Below, piece by piece: positions 32,075-40,259 of a stretch of 64,000 nucleotides of DNA. This DNA is from Amycolatopsis sp. QT-25 (lineage in GTDB: Bacteria > Actinomycetota > Actinomycetes > Mycobacteriales > Pseudonocardiaceae). The stretch is from the NCBI RefSeq assembly GCF_029369745.1, contig NZ_CP120210.1:6386001-6450000 (forward strand), written 5' to 3'. The translations under genes were made by a program, and so were the position numbers. The notes under the pieces are model-generated. The model was not told the DNA's origin. It was given only the letters and a program-made list of their open reading frames with translations, and did not search any database. The number at the start of each line of letters is the position of its first letter. Position 1 is the first letter of the stretch.

Positions 32075-32714
32075 GACGCTCCAACCTTCTCACCAGAATC
32101 GAAGCCGGCAGGCTCACCAGCAGGAACAGCACCCCGGCCAGGGTGTACGGCTCGACGACGCGGAACGTTTCGGCGCCGACCTCTTTCGCCCGGTTGAGCA
32201 CGTCGAGGACGCCGATCCCCAGCAGCAGCGGGACTTCCTTGAACAACGAGATCGTGTAGTTGCCCAACGCGGGCACCACTCGCGGCACCGCCTGCGGCAG
32301 GACCACGGCCGTCCACACCCGTGACCGCGGCAGGTTCAGCGCGGTCGCGGCCTCCCACTGTCCTCTCGGGACGGCTTCGATCCCGGCCCGGTAGACCTCC
32401 GCCGCGTAGGTCGCGTAGTGCACGCCGAGCGCCACGACACCGGTGACGAACGGCGACATCGTGAACCCCGTCAGCGGTGGCACCAGGTAGAAGATCGCGA
32501 ACACCTGGATCAGCAACGGAGTGCTGCGGACGAACTCGATGAACAGCGTGACCGCCTGCGACAACACGGGAATGCCCGTGCGGCGGATCAGCGCGAACAT
32601 CAGCCCGAGCGCGTACGCGACGGCCGAGGCGAGCAGCGTGATCTCGACGGTGACCAGAAGCCCCTTCAGCAGCAAAGGAATCGAGTCGTAAGCCGCTTCC
32701 CAGCTCCAGTCCAT
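32058..32714 (-). CDS. ehuD: Ectoine-type ABC transporter permease EhuD
   Basis: This 218-aa His/Glu/Gln/Arg-type permease has about five membrane helices and the EAA loop AALNLPRSRVWTAVVLPQAV. It forms the channel with EhuC. Its ATG overlaps the ehuC stop by one base (32714) and its 3' end overlaps the ehuA start region, so the genes are translated as one unit. Confidence 0.88.
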   Translation of the reverse strand: MDWSWEAAYDSIPLLLKGLLVTVEITLLASAVAYALGLMFALIRRTGIPVLSQAVTLFIEFVRSTPLLIQVFAIFYLVPPLTGFTMSPFVTGVVALGVHYATYAAEVYRAGIEAVPRGQWEAATALNLPRSRVWTAVVLPQAVPRVVPALGNYTISLFKEVPLLLGIGVLDVLNRAKEVGAETFRVVEPYTLAGVLFLLVSLPASILVRRLERRAAHG

Positions 32715-33409
32715 CAGACACCCCCCGCCACGGCCGTCATCTTCGACGGCACCTTGCCGAGACGCCGCGCCGCGGCCCGCTCCAGCGCCCGCATCCCGCT
32801 GGTGATCAACAAGGCGATGAGCAGGTAGAGCACGAGTTCGGTGCCGTAGATCCAGCCGATCTCGGCGCCGAACACCGGCCGCAGCAGTTCACCTTGCCGC
32901 GCCATCTCCGGCACGGCGATGAACGACAGCAGCGCGGTGCTCTTCAGCAACTGGATGAACAGGTTGTTGAACGGCGGCAGCATTTCCACGAACGCCTGCG
33001 GGAGAATCACCCGCCGCATCCGCTGAGCGGGCGTCAGGTTGAGCGCGATGGCTCCTTCGAACTGAGCCCGCGGGACCGAATTCACCGCGCCGCGCACGAT
33101 TTCGGCGCCGTACGCGCCGTGATTGAGCCCGAGCACGAGAATCCCGGCGAACATCGGGACCAGTTGGAAACCGACCAGCACGGGCAGGACGAAATACAGC
33201 CAGAAAAGCTGGACGACCTCCGACGTTCCACGGAAGATCTCCACGTACACCCGTGAAATTCCCCGCACGAGCCGGGACGGCGATCTCAGCGCGAGCCCGG
33301 CGGCCAGCGAGAGCACCACGGTGAGTGCGATCCCGCCGAGGGTGGCGGTGACGGTCGCGGGCAGTCCACTGAGGACGGACGTGATGATGTGCGACACCGA
33401 CGACGACAT
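32714..33409 (-). CDS. ehuC: Ectoine-type ABC transporter permease EhuC
   Basis: This 231-aa permease of the polar amino acid class has the EAA-loop segment AIALNLTPAQRMRRVILPQA. The C-terminal tail is basic. It pairs with EhuD. The start lies 13 bp after the ehuB stop. Substrate class follows from the adjacent binding protein. Confidence 0.88.
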   Translation of the reverse strand: MSSSVSHIITSVLSGLPATVTATLGGIALTVVLSLAAGLALRSPSRLVRGISRVYVEIFRGTSEVVQLFWLYFVLPVLVGFQLVPMFAGILVLGLNHGAYGAEIVRGAVNSVPRAQFEGAIALNLTPAQRMRRVILPQAFVEMLPPFNNLFIQLLKSTALLSFIAVPEMARQGELLRPVFGAEIGWIYGTELVLYLLIALLITSGMRALERAAARRLGKVPSKMTAVAGGV

Positions 33410-33422
33410 GACGTCAGCCCCG

Positions 33423-34316
33423 TCACACCGCGCAGAGTTTCTCGGTGGTGACGTCGGGCTTCGGCAGGTTGGCCGCCGAGAAGCCGAACGGCGTCACGAT
33501 CCTGGTCCATTCGCCACTGTCCTGCAGCTTCTTGAGTTCGGTGTCGAAGGCCTCGCGCAAGGGGTTGTCGTCCTTGCGGAAGACGAAGGCGCCGGCGGAA
33601 ACGACCGGCTTGCCGTCCTTGATCGGATCGAAGCCGGGGGTGACCTCGGCCGCCGCGCCCGGATTCTTGCTCAGCACGTCCTTGAGGGAGATGTCGGTGA
33701 GCGCGGCGCAGTAGACCCGGCCGTCGGTGACCGCGCGAAGCATGTTGTCCTGCGAATCGAGCGTGACGATCTGGTCCTCGGCGACACCGGAGTCGGCGGC
33801 GTACCCCTTCTCCACGGCCGCCGAGAGCACGGCGACCTTGACCTTCTTGGCCGCGATGTCCTCGAACTTCAGCACCTGCCGCGGATTTCCCTCGGGTACC
33901 AGCAAAGCGGTCAGCGCCGAGTAGTCGGGGATCGAGAAGGCCGCCGCGTCGCACCGCTCCTTCTTGATGTTCATCCCCGCCGCGACGATGTCGTACTTCC
34001 TGGCGTTGAGCCCGGGGATCAACTGGTCGAAGGAGACCGCTTCGGCTTCCACGCCGTCGATGTTCATGGCCTTGAAGACGGCTCGGGCGACTTCGGGGGC
34101 TTCCCCGGTGACCTTGCCGCTCTGGTCCGTGAAACCGTAGGGCGCTTCGTTCGCGATTCCGATTTTGATCTTCTTCGCGTCCTTGGCCGATTGCAGTACG
34201 TCCCCCGAGCCGGTCGACGTACACGCGGACGACAGAACCGGGCCGCCGATCGTCACCGCGCCCAGAACAGCCGACCGCCGGAAGAATTCTCGCCTCGACC
34301 ATTCGCCGTGCGCCAT
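33423..34316 (-). CDS. ehuB: Ectoine/hydroxyectoine-binding Tat lipoprotein EhuB
   Basis: This 297-aa solute-binding protein has a twin-arginine signal (SRREFF, R8-R9) and a lipobox ending SSAC (C32), so it is probably Tat-exported and lipid-anchored. The mature part begins GIANEAPYGFTDQSGKVTGEAPEVARA and ends PYGFSA-type/TTEKLCA segments that closely follow the Sinorhizobium EhuB pattern. It captures ectoines for use as osmoprotectant or nutrient. A perfect palindrome (34329-34353) lies just before its ribosome-binding site. Confidence 0.88.
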   Translation of the reverse strand: MAHGEWSRREFFRRSAVLGAVTIGGPVLSSACTSTGSGDVLQSAKDAKKIKIGIANEAPYGFTDQSGKVTGEAPEVARAVFKAMNIDGVEAEAVSFDQLIPGLNARKYDIVAAGMNIKKERCDAAAFSIPDYSALTALLVPEGNPRQVLKFEDIAAKKVKVAVLSAAVEKGYAADSGVAEDQIVTLDSQDNMLRAVTDGRVYCAALTDISLKDVLSKNPGAAAEVTPGFDPIKDGKPVVSAGAFVFRKDDNPLREAFDTELKKLQDSGEWTRIVTPFGFSAANLPKPDVTTEKLCAV

Positions 34317-34328
34317 TGCCGCACCCCT

Positions 34329-34353
34329 TTTCGATCGATCGGTTCGATCGAAA
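34329..34353. promoter_or_regulatory. Perfect palindromic operator candidate of the ehu operon
   Basis: TTTCGATCGA (34329-34338) and TCGATCGAAA (34344-34353) form a 10-bp perfect inverted repeat with a 5-bp spacer. It lies 13 bp upstream of the ehuB ATG, next to the AAGGGG ribosome-binding site. Position and symmetry suggest a dimeric repressor site. No regulator gene is adjacent. Confidence 0.65.
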
Positions 34354-34423
34354 CGTAGGGCGGGCACCTCTGTCCCGGCAATGCGAGCGGCTCACCCATC
34401 AGCGGGCCGTTACGGTACCGAGA

Positions 34424-36457
34424 TCAACGGTGACGTTCAGTGCCCAGACCGTGGCGCTCCCGCACCAATCCGACAATTCCGTCCATGATGTCGGTGAGTT
34501 CGTAGTCCTTCGGCGTGAACACCTTCGCGATCCCCCGCTCCAGCAGGAGCTTCTCGTCGTCGGGCGGGATGATGCCGCCGACGATGACCGGGACGTCGCC
34601 CGCGCCCGCGGCCCGCAAACCGTCCACGACCTGTGGCACGACCTCGAGATGCGAACCGGAAAGCACCGAAAGCCCGACCACGTGCACGCCCTCCTGGACG
34701 GCGGCCGCGACGATCTGCTCCGGCGTGAGCCGGATGCCCTGGTACACCACCTCGAAACCGACGTCACGCGCCCGGACGGCCACCTGTTCGGCGCCGTTCG
34801 AATGCCCGTCCAGGCCGGGTTTGCCGACCAGGATCCGCAGCCGCTCACCGAGTTCGGTGTTCGTCGCCTTGACCCTGTCGCGGACGCGGCGGAGTTCCTC
34901 GTTGCCCTCACCCGCGGCCGCCGAGGCGGAAACCCCGGTAGGGGCACGGTATTCACCGAACACTTCGCGCAACGCCCCCGACCATTCCCCGGTGGTGACA
35001 CCGGCGCGGGCGCACTCGATCGTCGCCTCGAACAGGTTTTCCGATGTCTTCGCGACGGTCTTCAGCTTCTCCAGCGCCGACTCGGCGGCCGCGCTGTCGC
35101 GGTGCGCCCGCCATTCCTCGATCGCCGTGACGGCCTGTTTCTCGACGGCCGGGTCGATCGTTTCGATCGCCTTGGCGCCTTCGGCCTGCAACGGGGAAGG
35201 CTCCGTGGTCTCGAACTTGTTGACCCCGACCAGGATCCGCTCGCCGTTCTCCATACCGCGCCGGTATTCCGCGAGCGAGGCGACGAGTTGCGACTTCATG
35301 TAACCGCTTTCGACAGCGGCGACCGCACCGCCGAGATCCTGCACCCGCGCGATCTCTTCGCGCGCGCCCGCCATGATCTCGTCGACCTTGGCCTGGATGA
35401 CGTGCGAGCCGTCGAAGATGTCCTCGTACTCCAGCAGATCGGTCTCGAACGCCAGCACCTGCTGCATCCGCAGCGCCCACTGCTGATCCCACGGCCGGGG
35501 CAGGCCGAGTGCCTCGTTCCACGCGGGCAACTGGATCGCGCGGGCCCTCGCACCGCGGGAAAGCGAGACCGCGAGCATCTCCAGCACGATGCGCTGGACG
35601 TTGTTCTCCGGCTGCGCCTCGGTCAGTCCCAGCGAGTTGACCTGCACGCCGTAACGCAACCGGCGCGCCTTCGAATCCGTGACGCCGTACCGATCACGGG
35701 TGATTTCGTCCCACAGCGCGGTGAACGCGCGCATCTTCGACATCTCTTCGACGAACCGCACACCGGCGTTGACGAAGAACGAGATCCGCGCGACCACCTT
35801 GGCCATGTCGGACTGCTCGACCTGCCCGGAATCCCGCACCGCGTCGAGGACGGCGATGGCGGTGCACAACGCGTACGCGACCTCTTGCGTCGGCGTCGCG
35901 CCGGCCTCCTGCAGGTGATAACTGCAGATGTTGATCGGATTCCACTTCGGCACGTGGTGCACGGTCCACGCGATCATGTCGGTGATCAGGCGGAGACTCG
36001 GGCCCGGCGGGAAGATGTAGGTGCCACGGGAGAGGTATTCCTTGATGATGTCGTTCTGCGTCGTGCCGGTGAGCTTGGCCAGCACCTCGTCCACGTCACG
36101 GCCCTCGGCTTCGGCCTGCTCGCGCGCCACGGAGACGTAGAGCGCCAGCAGCCACATGGCCGGCGCGTTGATCGTCATCGACGTGTTGGCCTCGGCGAGC
36201 GGGATGCCGTCGAACAGGCGCCGCATGTCGCCGATATGCGAGACCGGGACGCCGACCTTGCCGACCTCGCCCTTGGACAGCTGGTGGTCCGGGTCGTAGC
36301 CGGTCTGCGTCGGCAGATCGAAGGCGACCGAGAGACCGGTCTGCCCCTTCGCGAGGTTGCGGCGATACAGCTCGTTGGACGCGGCCGCGGACGAGTGGCC
36401 CGCGTAGGTCCGCATCACCCAGGGGCGGTCCCGTTCACGATCCGTGGGATAGGGCAC
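34424..36457 (-). CDS. ecm: Ethylmalonyl-CoA mutase (MeaA/Ecm), B12-dependent
   Basis: This 677-aa acyl-CoA mutase carries substrate and cobalamin domains in one chain. The TIM barrel starts RTYAGHSSAAASNELYRRN and GLSVAFDLPTQTGYD; the C-terminal B12 domain has D550-x-H552-x-x-G555 (GLDGHSNG), H552 being the cobalt ligand. Length and the VMRTYAGHS start match MeaA-type ethylmalonyl-CoA mutase better than methylmalonyl-CoA mutase. It converts ethylmalonyl-CoA to methylsuccinyl-CoA in acetyl-CoA assimilation. GTG 36457 has a strong GGAGG. The adenosylcobalamin supplier is at 39365. Confidence 0.9.
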   Translation of the reverse strand: MPYPTDRERDRPWVMRTYAGHSSAAASNELYRRNLAKGQTGLSVAFDLPTQTGYDPDHQLSKGEVGKVGVPVSHIGDMRRLFDGIPLAEANTSMTINAPAMWLLALYVSVAREQAEAEGRDVDEVLAKLTGTTQNDIIKEYLSRGTYIFPPGPSLRLITDMIAWTVHHVPKWNPINICSYHLQEAGATPTQEVAYALCTAIAVLDAVRDSGQVEQSDMAKVVARISFFVNAGVRFVEEMSKMRAFTALWDEITRDRYGVTDSKARRLRYGVQVNSLGLTEAQPENNVQRIVLEMLAVSLSRGARARAIQLPAWNEALGLPRPWDQQWALRMQQVLAFETDLLEYEDIFDGSHVIQAKVDEIMAGAREEIARVQDLGGAVAAVESGYMKSQLVASLAEYRRGMENGERILVGVNKFETTEPSPLQAEGAKAIETIDPAVEKQAVTAIEEWRAHRDSAAAESALEKLKTVAKTSENLFEATIECARAGVTTGEWSGALREVFGEYRAPTGVSASAAAGEGNEELRRVRDRVKATNTELGERLRILVGKPGLDGHSNGAEQVAVRARDVGFEVVYQGIRLTPEQIVAAAVQEGVHVVGLSVLSGSHLEVVPQVVDGLRAAGAGDVPVIVGGIIPPDDEKLLLERGIAKVFTPKDYELTDIMDGIVGLVRERHGLGTERHR

Positions 36458-36617
36458 GGTACACCTCCGGCACTGGACGACCGCCTGAGTGTACCGGCCG
36501 GTAACATCGGCCGTGCAGTTGAATCGGACACAGTCGGGTCATTCTCCGGCGACCGAATCGTGGCGCTGCCGTGCCTCGCCCACCGCTGTCGCGAGCTTTT
36601 CCCGCACTTTCGCCACA

Positions 36618-37214
36618 TCACTTCGCCACCTCACCGACACCCACGAGGATGACCGGCGCCTCGCGATCCTTTCCGGTGCCCGCACCGAAGTTCGCCGACG
36701 CCCACGCCAGCACGCCGAGCCTGCCGAAGGTGATCGTCCCGGTCTCGCCGGGTCCCGGGGTGACGACAGGATCGGCCGGCCCCGCCGGCTCCTTGAACTT
36801 TTCCTTGCGGCGAACCAGCGAGCTGGTCTGGATGACCCGGCCGTCCGTCACGGCGTAGGTGGTCGACGCGAGCCTGAGGTAGCGGATCAGCTGCCTGCCG
36901 ACGGAAGGGAACACACCCGCGACGGTGAGCACGGCCCACGCGGCCACGTGGACCGCCGTGTCGTGGTTGCCCGAAAAGAACAACGTGACGCCACCGAGCC
37001 AGAGCAGGCCGACAGGGACGTTGAAGTAGTCGCCGGGATCGAAGAGGGGCCTGCGCACCGGCTGCCCGGCCCAGCTGACCCGTTCGCCTGGAAGGAGGTC
37101 GATCCGCCCCTCATGCGTGCCACGGCACCCTACCCGTCCGCGAGGCGGGCGAGGAGTGCCCGTTCGTCGGTCGCCGGCAGGCCGAACGGACCTCGATACA
37201 TGAGCGGACGACAA
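36618..37214 (-). CDS. Membrane protein with bacterial PH-like domain
   Basis: The protein is recognisable from LLPGERVSWAGQPVRRPLFD onward. Two membrane helices follow (VGLLWLGGVTLFF and AVHVAAWAVLTVAGVF), then STTYAVTDGRVIQTSSLVRRKEKF, the beginning of a bPH2 domain. The start is uncertain: no ATG/GTG lies near the conserved part. TTG 37214 with GAGG 5 nt upstream is the best candidate, giving 198 aa. A 23-codon ORF in another frame (37130-37201) overlaps the 5' end. Function unknown. Confidence 0.6.
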   Translation of the reverse strand: MSSAHVSRSVRPAGDRRTGTPRPPRGRVGCRGTHEGRIDLLPGERVSWAGQPVRRPLFDPGDYFNVPVGLLWLGGVTLFFSGNHDTAVHVAAWAVLTVAGVFPSVGRQLIRYLRLASTTYAVTDGRVIQTSSLVRRKEKFKEPAGPADPVVTPGPGETGTITFGRLGVLAWASANFGAGTGKDREAPVILVGVGEVAK

Positions 37215-37310
37215 GCCCGCCTCTTCCCGCAGGCCAGGGCTTGCCGGGAAGCGCACCGGACACTGTGACCGAAATCCGGGAGACTCCCCCGCATGCGGCG
37301 TCTAGCGTGA

Positions 37311-37940
37311 GTGACCGTGACCTGGAGTTCGTACAGCAGCTACCTGCTCATCGTCGTCCTGCTCGTCCTCGCGCCGGGGCCGGACACGATGATCATGCTC
37401 AAGAACTCCCTGTCCGGTGGCACCCGCGGCGGTTTCCTCGCCACGGCGGGGATTTTCGTGGCCAACACCGTCCAGGGCACCGCGGCCGCGCTCGGCCTCG
37501 GCGTCGTCATCGCGCAGTCCCAGCCGGTGTTCGTGACGCTCAAGTGGGTCGGCGCCGCGTATCTCGTCTTCCTCGGTTTCCAAGCGCTGCGCGGCGCTCG
37601 GCGAGGCGACTATTCCGGTGTCGCGGCCGTGAAGCAGCAGGGAGCGACCGGATTCCGCCGCTTCCGCGAAGGTTTCCTTTCCAACATCACCAACCCCAAG
37701 GTGCTCGTGCTGTATCTGTCCGTGCTGCCGCAGTTCCTCGACCCCGTGACGACGTCGGCGTGGCACGCCCTGCTCCTCGCCTACACCGTCGCGGTGCTGG
37801 GCGCGATCTGGCTGATGACGCTGCTGTTCTTCGTGCATCGCGTGCGTGCCTGGCTGGAACGCCGCGAGGTCCGCCGCGCGCTCGACGGCGTCACCGGGAC
37901 GGCGCTGGTCGGGTTCGGCGCGGCGCTCGTGCTCGAGTGA
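37311..37940 (+). CDS. LysE/RhtB-family amino acid exporter
   Basis: This 209-aa protein has six membrane helices. The LysE signature LAPGPDTMIMLKNSLSGGTRGGFLATAGI occurs near residue 20, with YLVFLGFQALRG and SNITNPKVLVLYLSVLPQF, both typical. It exports amino acids or related compounds; the specific substrate is unknown. GTG 37311 precedes TGGAG. It is convergent with murA. Confidence 0.9.
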   Translation: MTVTWSSYSSYLLIVVLLVLAPGPDTMIMLKNSLSGGTRGGFLATAGIFVANTVQGTAAALGLGVVIAQSQPVFVTLKWVGAAYLVFLGFQALRGARRGDYSGVAAVKQQGATGFRRFREGFLSNITNPKVLVLYLSVLPQFLDPVTTSAWHALLLAYTVAVLGAIWLMTLLFFVHRVRAWLERREVRRALDGVTGTALVGFGAALVLE

Positions 37941-38028
37941 CGAACCCGCGCTGCCGGGCCGGGTCCGCCGACCGCGGGCGGTGCCCCGGTCTTGGCCGGA
38001 ACCCGGCGGCGCGTGACCTACGGTCTGC

Positions 38029-39303
38029 TCAAGCCCGGTCGGGTTCCCCCGTGACGCGCTCGATCCGGGCGCCGAGGCGGTTCAGGTTCTCCACGAAATG
38101 CGGATATCCGCGATCGATGTGGAAGACGTCCCAGACCTCGGTGACACCGTCCGCGCACAGCCCGGCCAGCACCAGCCCGGCGCCGGCGCGGATGTCCGCC
38201 GCCCACACCGGAGCGCTCGAAAGCTTCTCCACGCCCCGGACGACGGCGTGGTGCCCGTCGGTGCGCGCGTCGCCGGAAAGCCGCATCATCTCTTCGATGA
38301 AGCGGAACCGGGCCTCGTAGATGTTTTCCGTGATCATCGACGTGCCTTCGGAGACCGCCGACAACGCCACCGCGAACGGCTGCAGGTCGGTCGCGAAACC
38401 GGGGTACGGCAGCGTCACCCAGTCGACGGCCTTCGGGCGCTCGTTCTGGACGATGCGGAAACCCTTGCCGTCGAACGTCTCGACCTCGGCGCCCGCCAGG
38501 CGGAGCTTGTCGAGGACCAAGTCGAGGTAGTGCGGGTTGACGCCGCGGACGGTCAGGTCGCCCCTGGTCATCGCGGCGGCGAACGCCCAGGTCGCGCCGA
38601 CGATCCGGTCACCGATCACGCGGTGCTCGGTGGGATGCAGCTTCTCGACGCCCTCGACGGTGAGCGTCGAGGTGCCCGCGCCTTCGACCTTCGCGCCCAT
38701 CTCGGTCAGCATCGTGCAGATGTCGACGATCTCGGGCTCGCGTGCGGCGTTGTCGATGACCGTGGTGCCCTCGGCGAGCACGGCGGCCATCAGGATGTTC
38801 TCGGTGGCGCCGACGCTCGGGAAGTCCAGCCAGATCTGCGCGCCGCGCAGCCCGTCGGCCTTCGCCACGACGCAGCCGTGCTCGATGGTGCTGGTGGCGC
38901 CCAGTTTGCGCAGGCCGTTCTGGTGCATGTCCAGCGGACGGGAACCGATCGCGTCACCGCCCGGCAGCGCGACGACGGCCTGCTTGAGCCGTCCGACGAG
39001 GGGACCCAGGACGCACACCGACGCGCGCAGCTTGCCCATCGCGGCCGAATCGGCCCGATGCGACAACTCCGCCGGAGTGGTGATCTTGGCGGTGTCACCG
39101 TCGATGACGACGTCGCAGCCGACACTGCGCAGGACGTCGCCCATCAGGGGGACGTCCAGGATCTGGGGGCAGTTCGTGATGGTCGTCGTACCCTCGGCCA
39201 GCAGGGCCGCGGCCATCAGTTTCAGGACGCTGTTCTTGGCCCCGACCACGTCGACCTCGCCGACCAGCCGTGCTCCGCCGTGCACGTCGAAGTGCTCGCT
39301 CAT
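38029..39303 (-). CDS. murA: UDP-GlcNAc enolpyruvyl transferase MurA, Asp117 type
   Basis: This 424-aa enzyme performs the first committed step of peptidoglycan synthesis, transferring enolpyruvate from PEP to UDP-GlcNAc. GAKNSVLKLMAAAL (substrate lysine) and GLRKLGA, PYPGFATDLQP are conserved. The active-site loop reads LPGGDAIGSRP: the position of the fosfomycin-target cysteine is aspartate D117, as in Mycobacterium tuberculosis MurA. Intrinsic fosfomycin insensitivity is expected. The start is ATG 39303, and it is divergent from pduO as in mycobacteria. Confidence 0.95.
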   Translation of the reverse strand: MSEHFDVHGGARLVGEVDVVGAKNSVLKLMAAALLAEGTTTITNCPQILDVPLMGDVLRSVGCDVVIDGDTAKITTPAELSHRADSAAMGKLRASVCVLGPLVGRLKQAVVALPGGDAIGSRPLDMHQNGLRKLGATSTIEHGCVVAKADGLRGAQIWLDFPSVGATENILMAAVLAEGTTVIDNAAREPEIVDICTMLTEMGAKVEGAGTSTLTVEGVEKLHPTEHRVIGDRIVGATWAFAAAMTRGDLTVRGVNPHYLDLVLDKLRLAGAEVETFDGKGFRIVQNERPKAVDWVTLPYPGFATDLQPFAVALSAVSEGTSMITENIYEARFRFIEEMMRLSGDARTDGHHAVVRGVEKLSSAPVWAADIRAGAGLVLAGLCADGVTEVWDVFHIDRGYPHFVENLNRLGARIERVTGEPDRA

Positions 39304-39364
39304 GGGCGCCAATCATGCCCTCTCGCCCGGATTTGCCTTACGCCGGGCCGGTAGAGTCGGCTTC

Positions 39365-39937
39365 ATGGTCGTTCGAATCAACCGCGTGTACACGAAGGTC
39401 GGCGACAACGGCACCACGGCCCTCGGCGACGGTTCCCGCGTGCCGAAGACCTCGCCGCGGCTGTCCGCGTATGCCGACGTCGACGAAGCCAACTCCGTCA
39501 TCGGGCTCGCGCTCGCGATGGGCGGTCTCTCCGAGGAGATCACGCAGGTGCTGCGTACGGTGCAGAACGACCTCTTCGACGTCGGCGCGGATCTGTGCGC
39601 GCCGATCGTGGAGAACCCGCCGTACGAGCCGCTGCGCATCACCGAGCGGTACATCGAGCGGCTGGAAGGCTGGTGCGACGAGTTCAACGAGCGCGTGCCG
39701 AAGCTGACGTCGTTCATCCTGCCGGGTGGCACCCCGGGCGCGGCGTTCCTGCATCAGGCCCGCACGGTCGCACGACGGGCGGAGCGTTCCGGCTGGGCAC
39801 TGTCCGAGGCCGAACAGGCCACGACGAATCAGCTCGCGATCAAGTACTTGAACCGGCTTTCGGACCTGCTGTTCATCCTGTCGCGGCTGGCGAACCCGGA
39901 CGGCGACATCCTCTGGCAGCCCGGTGGCGCCTCCTGA
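39365..39937 (+). CDS. pduO: Cob(I)alamin adenosyltransferase, PduO type
   Basis: This 190-aa protein begins INRVYTKVGDNGTTAL, the ATP-binding N terminus of PduO ATRs, and has ENPPYEPLRIT, FILPGGTPGAAFLHQARTVARRAER and LNRLSDLLFIL. It makes adenosylcobalamin from ATP and reduced cobalamin, the cofactor of the nearby mutase. TAGAGT lies 7 nt before ATG 39365, suggesting a leaderless transcript. A perfect hairpin follows the stop. Confidence 0.93.
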   Translation: MVVRINRVYTKVGDNGTTALGDGSRVPKTSPRLSAYADVDEANSVIGLALAMGGLSEEITQVLRTVQNDLFDVGADLCAPIVENPPYEPLRITERYIERLEGWCDEFNERVPKLTSFILPGGTPGAAFLHQARTVARRAERSGWALSEAEQATTNQLAIKYLNRLSDLLFILSRLANPDGDILWQPGGAS

Positions 39938-39940
39938 CGA

Positions 39941-40004
39941 CGCAATTCGGCACCTGGTTGCGGTCGTTGCGCGTGCAAGTACCGCAACCAGGTGCCGAAT
40001 TGCG
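39941..40004. terminator. Perfect 24-bp family B hairpin between convergent genes
   Basis: The arms 39941-39964 and 39981-40004 are perfect complements (CGCAATTCGGCACC...) with a 16-nt loop. It lies 3 bp after the pduO stop and 14 bp before the stop of the 50-aa gene. It is closely related to the copy at 12223-12286 (shared CCTGGTTGCGGT). Confidence 0.82.
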
Positions 40005-40018
40005 TGCCGGTCGGAAGT

Positions 40019-40171
40019 TCAGCCCTGTTCCTGCGCAGTCCAATAACGCTCGAGGTCGACTTCGGGCGTGCCGTCCTTACCCGGGTCGATCGCCTTCATC
40101 GTGATCGTGTCCTCCAGGGACACGGCCTCGGGAAGGTGGCTCCAGCGGTTCGTGTCCTCGCTCTGAGTCAT
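40019..40171 (-). CDS. Small hypothetical protein, 50 aa
   Basis: This is a short acidic protein, MTQSEDTNRWSHLPEAVSL continuing to ERYWTAQEQG. ATG 40171 is chosen over a longer upstream frame that runs into the aroA 3' end. There is no recognised domain. It follows aroA by 88 bp on the same strand. Support rests on compact composition and on the hairpin terminator sitting right after the stop. Confidence 0.5.
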   Translation of the reverse strand: MTQSEDTNRWSHLPEAVSLEDTITMKAIDPGKDGTPEVDLERYWTAQEQG

Positions 40172-40259
40172 AGACCGAGAATAGACGTGAATCACGTCGG
40201 GAACCCGGTAGAAATGCCGCTTCGTGATGATCCCATGTTTCGAGGGCGCATCCAGTCGA

